Shown here: in pieces, positions 55,801 to 64,000 of the stretch
Layout: every line of letters begins with the position of its first letter
Numbering within the stretch: the first letter of the stretch is position 1
Origin: Apricaphanius iberus
Taxonomy: Eukaryota > Chordata > Actinopteri > Cyprinodontiformes > Aphaniidae
DNA: 64,000 bases
Assembly (NCBI GenBank): GCA_028564705.1
Contig: JAPXFQ010002676.1
Location: 1,860,001 to 1,924,000, forward strand
Direction: 5' to 3'
Position numbers and translations under genes: made by a program
The notes under the pieces: generated by a model
Told to the model about the DNA's origin: nothing
What the model saw: only the letters and a program-made list of their open reading frames with translations
Databases searched by the model: none

Positions 55801-57331
55801 CCGAAACTGCGGCGGTGTCAATGGTTAACAGTTCGTCTCTAGCCATTTTTAGCTAGGTCCTTCTTCTTCTATGATTTCGGGGTGTCCGTTGCATTGTGGG
55901 ATAGCGTAGCATCCACCGGCTGCTTACTGTGGCGGTAATACACTTTCGGGAACTTTCTGCTTACTAGTCAGATCCATAATGGAGATTTGGATCTACTACA
56001 TCGCTCAAATACCCCTTTTCACCTGTGCAGCCATTATGAGTGCCGAGTGTCGTGTGGGTGGTGTTTATTTGGTCAGCTTAATGAAGCGTTAGCCGTGAGT
56101 TTGCCCCCTGCTGGTTGGCAGACTATTGGTTGAGGCAGTGTATGATGAAGAGGCACGCAGTGAAGCTCGCATTTTGAATGTAAATATCGATCACGATCAG
56201 GTTCATTTAATTGTGGCCACCAAAATCGTGATCACGATCAAAATCCGATTAATTGTGCAGCCCTAGTGGACCCTGACGCACATCCAGTTTGGCGTAAGAC
56301 CTTTTATCAATTTAGTGGTTTCGGATGTAGACATAGTCTTACACATATATCATGATATATCACGATATATCGCATCGTCCATTTTGTATCGCGATTCACA
56401 TCGTATCACCAGATTATTGCTAATACACATCCCATTACTCTGTTTATTATAATAAAACAAAATATGAAGTTGTTTTTTAAGGAGCACTGTATGACGGACA
56501 AGGACTCTTCTTCAAACCTGATACAGGCATTCACATCGTAACATAAATCTTAGTTATTTCAGATTTTAGCGTACTGATTTGCTTTAACTGCCAATTATCT
56601 GCAGAGATGTTTGTGAATAATTCTTGCTGTGCTTGAACTCTTGCGCTGTTGAATGCAAGAATCAACTGAGGCATGGGTTTCTTCAAGAAATACTCTGTTT
56701 GATTTTGAATCCTCCGAGAAAGCCCCAGAACTCCATGGTGTTGCAGTGCATAGTACCACATGGAGCATTTGGTTCTGCTCTGCTACAGGAAACATTGGCA
56801 TTGAAGTGCAGTATCAGTTATTTTGATGGGGAGGGGGCAGCACTCCCTTCATCTGTTCCTCACATTTCATGTGGAGCATAATAAACTTCTCACACCATCT
56901 CACTTCAGAACTTCAACCTTAGTTTTCACTTATTAACATGTAGGGGGTAGATTTCAGACTGGCTGCTTTTTCACATTACAATGAATACAAGATCCTGGGG
57001 TTTTGAAGTCGGGGATATTATTGGATTCAACGTCGGCCAACCATTTAACTTGTAAAACTTGCTTGCCTGCCTGCCTGCAGGAACATTCGTCCTAAATCTC
57101 TGTATTATTGAGTGCACTCACTTGCAGCAGTTTTACTAGAAGTTGGCTTAACACTCCCTGCTTTCATCTTCTTCTCTCCATCAGCACTTTCAGACAATGC
57201 TGAAGACGAAGCTAAACGTGCTGACGCTGAGGAAGGAGCCGCTGCCCACGGTCATCTTTCATGAGCCCGAGGCCATTGAGCTCTGCTCTGCCACGCCACA
57301 CGCAAAGAGCAGGACCCACGCTGGATACAAG
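43786..57331 (+). CDS. pid1: pid1, first two coding exons (partial gene)
   Basis: Two exons (43786-43815 and 57185-57331) join in frame to a 59-residue N-terminus that matches vertebrate PID1 closely (MWQPATERLQ and HFQTMLKSKLNVLTLKKEPL in human). PID1, also called NYGGF4, is a small cytosolic adaptor of about 217-250 residues with one phosphotyrosine-binding domain. Published work links it to binding of LRP1 tails and to dampening insulin-stimulated GLUT4 movement in fat and muscle cells. Here only the leader and the first strand region are present. The large last exon that starts VTYLGK in human and carries most of the PTB fold is not found before 64000 and must lie to the right. Position and strand relative to dner match the human arrangement. 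Confidence 0.95.
43816..46380. other. pid1: pid1 intron 1, first part
   Basis: 43816-44620 remains CpG-rich and probably belongs to the promoter island. From 44620 on the sequence is AT-rich with no recognised element. Confidence 0.5.
46381..46418. repeat. Perfect 38-nt palindrome
   Basis: AGATATGGAAAACTGTTT (46381-46398) is followed by GG and then by its exact reverse complement AAACAGTTTTCCATATCT (46401-46418). The 18-bp arms have no mismatch. The two-base spacer is too short for a normal RNA hairpin loop. Confidence 0.95.
47184..47214. repeat. GT-rich microsatellite
   Basis: TGTTTGTGTGTGTGTGTTTGGGGGTGGGTG, a short (GT)n run followed by a G-rich stretch. No gene nearby. Confidence 0.7.
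48078..48402. repeat. Repeat with duplicated GTTTACATGCAGCA ends
   Basis: ACTGCGTTTACATGCAGCA at 48078 and AGTGTGTTTACATGCAGCA at 48362 are each followed by TCGAATTATT/TCAAATTATTGCC-like sequence, 284 bp apart in the same orientation. TTTACATGCA-type ends are frequent in fish MITEs, so this may be two fused fragments. Confidence 0.5.
48406..52105. other. pid1: pid1 intron 1, unassigned part
   Basis: No exon, RNA gene or clear transposon recognised. Ordinary AT-rich intron sequence. Confidence 0.45.
52106..53950 (-). repeat. Copy 2 of the 1.8-kb dispersed repeat
   Basis: Shares ordered landmarks with 6632-8500 (left GGCTTAGATAA, AAAATACAAGTGTTTATTTCC, CATTAGCAGG, CAGTTCGGACATCC, right GGCTAGAGTGCAGATTAGC and ATGGCTGTGTGTG). 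It lacks the MITE of copy 1 but has its own insertion-like piece at 52380-52565. Strand is inferred from AAATAAACAC on the minus strand near the left end. Coding capacity absent. Confidence 0.6.
52380..52565 (-). repeat. SINE-like fragment with tRNA-type box
   Basis: On the minus strand, GGTTGCTGGTTTGAACCCCAG contains a GGTTTGAACCC stretch close to the pol III B box, followed by TGTCGTGTCCTTGGACATAA and GGTCAGAGGGCCC. This resembles a common fish repeat in which a tRNA-like end precedes TCCTTGGGCAAG. Not found in copy 1 of the host repeat, so probably inserted. Confidence 0.5.
53951..55193. other. pid1: pid1 intron 1, unassigned part
   Basis: No feature recognised. Short open frames at 54215-54481 and 54724-54963 have no known domain. 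Confidence 0.45.
55194..56265. mobile_element. Non-autonomous hAT-type element with 8-bp target duplication
   Basis: Left end TAGGGCTGCACGATT (55194) and right end, read in reverse, TAGGGCTGCACAATT (56265) are inverted repeats. Both extend into ATCACGAT-rich subterminal sequence. The flanks are GTGGACGC (55186-55193) and GTGGACCC (56266-56273), seven of eight bases identical, as expected for a hAT target duplication. The 1,072-bp interior has a TA run (55388-55411) and no transposase. The ends match the well-known fish GGGCTGCACGAT family. Confidence 0.88.
56330..56450. repeat. hAT-like fragment with ATATCACGATATATCG units
   Basis: ATCATGATATATCACGATATATCGCATCG and TATCGCGATTCACATCGTATCACC belong to a common fish MITE end (TATCGTGATA units). 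It lies 65 bp to the right of the complete element at 55194-56265 but is a different family. One end only. Confidence 0.5.
57185..57331 (+). CDS. pid1: pid1 exon 2: N-terminal part before the PTB core
   Basis: Acceptor TCTCCATCAG, donor AAG|GTAGTA, 147 bp, phase 0-0, 49 codons. Begins HFQTMLKTKLNVLTLRKEPL and ends CSATPHAKSRTHAGYK. Human has LPAVIFHEPEAIELC; here LPTVIFHEPEAIELC. Divergence is confined to the segment after ELC. Confidence 0.97.
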
Positions 57332-58192
57332 GTAGTATCACATGAGCCTAATAATCCTCAAATCCAACCCTGATCCTGAATACATAATGGCGTAAATACA
57401 CAGCCATAATCCAAATGTTGAATAAATTCCCTATTGTTGAATCTGCATTGCTCTTTTGTTGGACTACATGTATTAGAAGTCTGGGTGAGCCTTTCGGTGC
57501 TCAATCTCCTTGCAGGGTTAGATCTAATGAGCTGTTTCATTTAAAGCCCTTTCTTTTTCTCTGGTTTCAAAACAGGAAGCTGGTACAGGTCGTAATAACG
57601 CTTCCAAAAAAAATTATCAAATGTCTTTGTGTGTTCCCCTGCCTTTGAGAGGCTGCTTCAAAAACGAGAATTTGTTTTCTGTCTTTTTTTTGATTGAAAT
57701 CTGCTGTGTCATCATTAAGCGTGTTGAAAAGGGAGGTATTTCCCAACTTCTCCCCTAACTAAAATAAACCTTTTTTTCATATTTGGCGGCTTCTCTAAGG
57801 GGAAAAAATAAATCCCCGCTGGTATCATTGCCAGGATACACAAAAGTGGAACACACAGTCCCTATGCTTGTTGATGTTTGTGTTTGTTGGATCATTGTAC
57901 AGGAGAAGGAGTCGAACACACACGGATGGCAGTGAAGTCAAAAAAGGAAAAAGATGGGATCAGAAGTGCCTCTTTGGCTCTTTAAAGAAACACCCTGTAG
58001 TTTTAATGCGATTCTTAGCTTGACCTAGCTGTTAGAGCCCTAAAGTCTAGTCTGGCTCAGAGAGACACAGCGTTAGTCTTCAGGATTTTTTTTATCTGCT
58101 GAAAATCAAGTAGTGGTGACAAGAAGTTCCTTGTGGCTCAAATCCTGATGTAACATCATCAGGCAGATGCATTATCACTACGCACACAGTAA
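57332..58192. other. pid1: pid1 intron 2, first part
   Basis: No exon or repeat recognised. Confidence 0.45.
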
Positions 58193-58640
58193 ATTGCTAA
58201 AGTATTCATACCACTTGAGGTTTTTTACTTTTTGTTATGCTACAAGCACAAAATTTATCATATTTAATGTTACTGAACAATACAAAGTAGTCAATAGCTG
58301 TGAAGTGGATAAAAAAGTTAAATATAGGTTTACGTTGATGCCCATAAACAACATCCAGTGCAAACAATTGCCTGGCAAAACAGTTATGGTACAACTGCAA
58401 ACCTACCAAGATACGGTTGTCCACCTAAACTGACTGGCCAGATGAGAAGCGCATGAATCAGAAGGAGCCAAGAGGCTGGTACTAACTCTGGAGGAGCTGC
58501 AGAGAACCACAGCTCTGGGAAGGGAATCGGGTGACGAGGCAACTCGAGGCAAAGAAGAATAGCCGTAAGGAAGCCTCTAATAAAAGGAAGCTGTATAAGA
58601 AACCATATCGGGGGTTTATTCCAAGCCATGTCGAAGTCTT
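58193..58640 (+). mobile_element. Tc1/mariner transposon relic
   Basis: Left end TTGCTAAAGTATTCATACCAC and TTTTTACTTTTTGTTATGCTAC are typical of the fish Tc1 end. Internal sequence GGTTGTCCACCTAAACTGAC, GGCCAGATGAGAAGCGC, CTCTGGAGGAGCTGCAGAGA and CCACAGCTCTGGGA follows the DNA-binding region of a Tc1 transposase (GxPPKLTG). Truncated before the catalytic part, frames broken. Confidence 0.75.
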
Positions 58641-61600
58641 TCATAAATAAATATGGATAAGTCCTAAAAGAGTGGAAACAAGTCTCCTAAGTGTCTTTAG
58701 TGATGACGCATGGTTTAAATTAGTCAGAGCTATAATGGAAGATAAATGTTGATCTATCGACATCTGAAGAAAATATCTGTCACCCATGTGAATATTCCCC
58801 AGTAGACTTGCTGTCTCTCTCTGTGCAGTGTGAATCCCAGCATTCACTTGTTGGCTGCTCCTCCTCTGACTCGCGCCTCCTTCCAACAGCCCTGAAAATG
58901 CCAAAGCCACGTTGCCTTGGATACCACTACGTCTTTTCGGCGGAATATCGGCCAAACACACACACGTCCACACACACAGGCATCTCCTGCCCGTGTGTCG
59001 CTACCTTGCATACAGGCCTTAGTACCTCATTGTCTGGATCTGTTGTCTTGTGGAAGTTTCCGTCTGCGTTCCTACCTCTCTGTTTGAACAAATGTCTTCC
59101 CACCTGCTCTTCTGCTTTACTACTTAGAGAAAACCAACACAACACAAACAAGAATGATTCATTCCTTTCTAAAATACTTTCTACCCTCCTCTGATTGCTT
59201 TTTGTATGCTGTTTAATAATTGGTTTGTGTTTATCATAATCAAGTTTTTTTAGATAATTTTTGCTTCACTGTCCTGTTTTTCCGATCCCCGTTTTGTGCT
59301 CACAGTGTACAGGGGGGCAGGATGGTGTGTAAAGTTTGCTGTCCTGTCTACCTACCAAGACCACCTCTTATTTTTGACCTTCTTATTCTTTTGTTTTACA
59401 CTTCAGTAGGCTTTGAATTGACACATTTAATCAGTGGGCTTTAAAAGTTGCATAAATCAGATGATAATGGAGTATGTGGGCCTTAGCCATGTGCTTCTTT
59501 TCTATATAAGAAAGCATAATTGTATCTTCAATTACATACTATAACTATTGGTGTTGGCCATCAGATTATTACGTAATTATCAGAGGACCTGCTGCCTTAG
59601 TTACTATTATTATAGGACAAAAGGTCTGTTGGAATTTTAAAATAATTGGTAATAATGATGTAACTCATTTCAATGAGAGCACACCAGTGACGTAATTGTT
59701 TCAGTTCTATACCTCACGCTGGACAGACTACTACACTTTTATCTCGACTTTGAGGCTTTTTGTGCTTTGGGTTCCGATGTCAGTCGAATGCTGGACTTAC
59801 TCTCTCCTCTCATTCAGTGAGGAGGAACAGGGCACACAACTACAGTACATTTAGATGATTTGCAACCCTATAGGTTGAGATGACTGAGGGCTTTCCATTC
59901 CCCTTCTTCTTCTTTACTGTGTGTTCTTTTTATTTTGTCCTCTTCATTTACAGATTAAAAAGAGGGCACCTGATTAATAGGTTAATTTTAGCTGACATTT
60001 ACAACTTTAATAATGTGCACATGTACCTGGATTATTTTGTTAGGGGGTAAAAAGGCAGACATTTTGTTTACACACCTTAAAGATTAGCTAGAAGTGGTTG
60101 AGCTTGGCTGCAGAGAATGTATGCATTGCTAAAAGAATAAAAACATTTGTTTTGTAAGGAAACTGGAGCGTTAAAGGATTAGGAAAGAGTCCTGACTCCT
60201 TTTCACGTTAATTACTCTGTTTTTCTTGCTGGTACTGCAACTTCTCAACAGCAGAGCCAGACTGAGATGGATTTCAGGACTCAGAAAAAATTCACATACT
60301 CTTGGGCTCAGCTCCAGTATTTTTGAGCTAGTGACACCAAATCCCTAGCTTATGACGCAGCTATAGTCTTGTTAAAGTCAGGAAATTCCATCTACATGAG
60401 ATTTTATCTTTCCGAGTTTGCTTTAACAAACTAATGGCTCCTGAGTTACTTTGAATCCTTCAGCATCCAATTCTGGCAACTATATTTTGCCAGATTTTTC
60501 AGCATCTGAATTCTGACCCTGGAAGCCATTAATAGTTTAGGCTGGTAAGAACAGCAAAAAAAAAAAAAAGTTCTAATGGTTTTCCTTGTGGGAAAGATTT
60601 TATTTTCTTTTCTTGACTTGCTTTGACAGACCTGAATTTCATGAAGTATTTCATATGATAAAGTTTTCTCATGATAAACTTTAACAGACATATTGTTCCT
60701 ACCAAGTATTTTATGGAAGGTCCTGCTCTTTTACAAACTGTTTTCTTGGAGAGCTTCTCTTACAGAGCTGTCTAAGAACAAAGACCATCAGGCGTTTCAA
60801 ATTCAGTCTTGGATTGCCGTCGCTTTCTCGCTTTACTCTTGTTCTCAGTAGCCGCTTTTACATCATGGCTCTGCATTAAGTCTGTAACGCGGAACCTCCC
60901 ATTACAGATCAATTTGTTCTTTCACATAATAAAAGGTGATCTACTGAACTCAACGCCCATATGAGCTTGTAGATCAAATACTTCTCTTTATGGCTCCTCT
61001 CTAACATGAGGGATTTGGCATTAAATTTATAACCTTCACCTGTGTTGGATTTCCCTGAGGCAGAGCTCTGTGTCACATCTCATTCAAAAGCCACCAGTTC
61101 TCTAAATACAAGCAAAGTTGTGGTGCATGTTAATAACATCCTGCTGATCAACATATTTCTCAGATCAGACAGATACTGAAGGACGATGTGATGTTTGTAA
61201 CTCCGGATTGAACAGCTGCCTATGGTGTCTTTACTTTGCATCACGTCAAACTGGTTCCCAATACAGTACCCTTTTAGTTCATCGTAGTAATGGATGTTGG
61301 GTTACCTTCTGATTTGGCATAATTGGTTAGATGGAGCAAATGAGAGTCGTCTGAGGACCTTAGAAAGATGGTAACCTTTCTAATAGGAAAAGGCTACAAA
61401 TCCACCTTGAAGCAGCTTTATTTCCCTGTGTGCTATTTTTATAAGAGTGTAAATCCATCTCAATGAATGAACACAAGAGTAAATGCTAATGACCACACAA
61501 ACTGTGCTGAAGAGCTAATTAAACTATCCAAATCCATTCAGACTGATCAAGAAACGTAATTTTTCAATTACACCATCCACCGCTTTTTAAATAGAACAGC

Positions 61601-63756
61601 CTCCGCGGAAGAAGAGACAGGTGGGCTCCGCTCATGAGAGATCAACACAGAAAAGTCAGACTGGAACTCACCAACATACACGTTGACAGTCCCCAACGAT
61701 TCTGGGAAAATAATTTTTGGACTGTTGAGAAAGAAGTGGAGCGCCAGTCAGTTAGGTCAACTCTATTTCAAAACCTGAGGTTTTGAAAGAAAGGAACAAC
61801 ATCTGTATTGTAAAACACAGTAGCAGGCTATGTTTAGTTTTTGTTGGTTTGCTACGGCAAACCATGACTCTACAGAGCACAATCATTTCTCAAGACTACT
61901 GGAGCATATCTTAGTTAAATATGCTGTCCAGTGTCAGCACAGGCTTCGTCTTTGGCCACAGGTCTTGGATCCTTTAACACAATGATGACCCAAAAGAAGC
62001 AACTAAAAGCACAAGAGCATGAAAGAAGAGAAGGATTGGACTTTTCTTTAATGGTCCTCTATGAGCCCAAATCTGAATGCTTTTGGAAAATCATGAAATT
62101 GTCTCTAAATCTTAAAGAAAAAGAACAGCTTGCTCTGGAAGTTTTGAAATAAAAAACCTACCAGTTAACGAAAGCGGACCTCTTATTGTGAAGTAGATTG
62201 GTTGTAAGCAGTGACTGCTGCAAAATTTGCTGCCAGAAAATACGGTACAATGGGAGCCATCTTTGTATTCTATACTGTTTTAATTTTTTTCAATGTATGA
62301 AAGATTCAATGGAATCAATATTAAAACCAAAATTTGATTTGTGGGATAGCAACAAATTTGTACGCCTCTAAACTTACTGAAATCTACATAGCAAAAACAA
62401 ATAAAGTGAACCTTTCATTATAAGTTGCTATTTTGTGGTGATTTATTGGCAGGACCGCTCAAGGAAGTTTTACTATCTTTTGATGAATATTTAGGGGTCT
62501 TTATGGAAGGAGGTTTGAATATAAATGCACCTTTCATATACCGCAGCCAGAAACAGTCAAACTCTTTCTGTGGTGACACACAGAGCACCTTCATGTTCCA
62601 AAGTAAACCAGTTAATGCACACTGCTCTACGTAAAAAGTAAATGAATAAGAACCTCATCCATCTCCACATGCCATGACAAGCAGAGCCAGATGCAGTGTG
62701 CTGATTCAGTAAGTTTAAAAGGAATGTTAGCAAGCTCCTGAGGAATGTTGCATTCCCAAACATCGGAGTCCCAGTGAGGATATCCAGGCACAGGGGGCCA
62801 ATTCAGGAAGAGCGCTAAGGTAGCCTTCAGTTCTGACAGTATGCATGATGCTTTATGTCTAATACCAGCTAAATAGTACTTGGATTACATTTTACTGTCT
62901 AAATGTGAACTTGGCTTATCTGGAAGGTTTTAAAAAGGAATAGGAGGAATTTAGGTTTAGGTTTACACAAACTCAATATATGTATCCTATTTACATTCAC
63001 TTTTGAATAAATGAAAGTTTACTTTAAAAAATCTAATTTGAATTGGCGCTTTACACACAGCAAAATTTCAAGAGTTATTTTCAGTTAATTTTGATAGTTT
63101 GCAAATTCTAGCACCTCAAAAAAAGCATTTTTGCATTGCAATGAAATAATATTTTTTAATACAGGAATGTGGGAAAACTGGAGAGACTTGAAACTAGTCC
63201 AGCAGATTGTCACTGACACCATCCAGAAGGAGGGTGAGCCACAAAAGATAATTGCTTAAGGAAGCTTGCTTTCAAAGTGCTATATCCTGAAATATATTTC
63301 TGGAAAAAGAATAAAATTAAGAAGTAAAACAGAACCTTAACATGATTGTGAAGCAAAGGCTATTCGGCTCTTTTGGGGGATATCCATTAGATGCAAATTG
63401 TGGCTCAGGAGCATATCCAGGACTTTTGTATCCATGGAGATAATCCTGTTAGCCATTAGAGATGTCAGAAGCATCGTTCCTGGACTACGAAAAAAAAGGA
63501 CTGGATTGTTACTCTGTAGTTTCAAGCCAATCAATATTTATATGTTTATTTTTCATTTTTAGAAATCAAGGTCTCGGAGGTTAAAATAGAAGTGGAGAAG
63601 CAAATAATCAAATTCCGGTCACCTTTGCCATTTCAGCACTTAATGCTTTCTTCTGCATAGAATCTTTATTGAGATGCTAAATTCCTTTTTTAAACTTACT
63701 GGATATATTCATACTCATAGTATCTCTTGGGGCTGGGTGATATGGCCTTAAAGTGA
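58641..63756. other. pid1: pid1 intron 2, unassigned part
   Basis: Includes a 128-codon open frame (58808-59194, plus) with no recognisable domain, an A-run near 60558, and a possible cryptic exon at 63165-63233. The segment 61470-61630 is less simple than its surroundings and could be conserved non-coding sequence; this is a guess from one sequence. No further pid1 exon found. Confidence 0.45.
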
Positions 63757-63960
63757 GGCAAGGCAATTTTATTTATATAGCACACTTTTAACACAAAGGC
63801 ATTTCAAGGTGCTTTACATGATTCAATGGTAGAGAAACCAAATACATTACAAAAATAAGAAAATAAAAACGGATCATTACTAAAAGAAATGTAGTAACTG
63901 AAGCATGAAAAATACAATTCATGTGAGAGTATGAAATTTAAAAACAAATAAACCATAAGA
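63757..63960 (-). repeat. L2-type LINE 3' tail, reverse orientation
   Basis: GGCAAGGCAATTTTATTTATATAGCACACTTTTAACACAAAGGCATTTCAAGGTGCTTTACATG is the reverse complement of the fish L2 tail type seen at 16364 and 24945, followed by an A-rich stretch (AAAATAAGAAAATAAAAAC). Right boundary approximate. Confidence 0.65.
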
Positions 63961-64000
63961 GTAAAAAGGTGTAAAGAACGAATTTATATTTGTATAAAAG

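Noticed and set aside
58808..59194. 128-codon plus-strand open frame in pid1 intron 2
   Set aside because: Serine/cysteine/leucine-rich without recognisable domain or signal. No evidence for a gene.
57332..64000. Search for the pid1 PTB exon (VTYLGK start)
   Set aside because: No matching open frame or acceptor was seen. The exon must be beyond the right edge.

Overview
The window is vertebrate, and most likely teleost fish, genomic DNA. Short exons with GT/AG splice sites sit in long AT-rich introns. Relics of Tc1-like, hAT-like, L2-like LINE, Ty3/gypsy, Polinton and retroviral elements fill much of the non-coding sequence. Two host genes are recognisable, both on the + strand: dner (Delta and Notch-like EGF repeat-containing receptor) and pid1 (phosphotyrosine interaction domain-containing 1). 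From memory, the human orthologues lie in the same head-to-tail order, so this is conserved synteny. No assignment below teleost level is supported.

Layout. 1-3398: the 5' part of an endogenous retrovirus on the - strand (LTR, primer-binding site, splice-donor-like site, a 63/64-bp tandem array, gag), running off the left edge. 3399-6140: unassigned, probably upstream dner intron or flank. 6141-37573: the last ten coding exons of dner, covering the end of the N-terminal ectodomain, eight EGF repeats, the transmembrane helix and the whole cytoplasmic tail. Upstream exons (signal peptide, first EGF repeats) are not in the window. The dner introns hold a 1.8-kb repeat with a hAT-type MITE inside it, a decayed Polinton/Maverick DNA polymerase B, an L2-like/gypsy nest, a 5'-truncated LINE and several Tc1 relics. 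37574-43440: intergenic, mostly decayed transposons and an approx. 95-bp direct duplication. 43440-43900: GC- and CpG-rich pid1 promoter and first exon. 43816-57184: pid1 intron 1, with a perfect 38-nt palindrome, a second diverged copy of the 1.8-kb repeat and a 1,072-bp hAT-type element with near-perfect 8-bp target duplications. 57185-57331: pid1 exon 2. 57332-64000: start of pid1 intron 2. The exon carrying the rest of the PTB domain is beyond the right edge.

The two host genes act separately: dner encodes a neuronal transmembrane Notch-ligand-like protein and pid1 a cytosolic PTB-domain adaptor. No new multi-gene system was found. The most unusual items are the Polinton polymerase relic with recognisable but altered catalytic motifs, the tandem array in the retroviral leader, the long perfect palindrome, and the 1.8-kb repeat family present in both genes.
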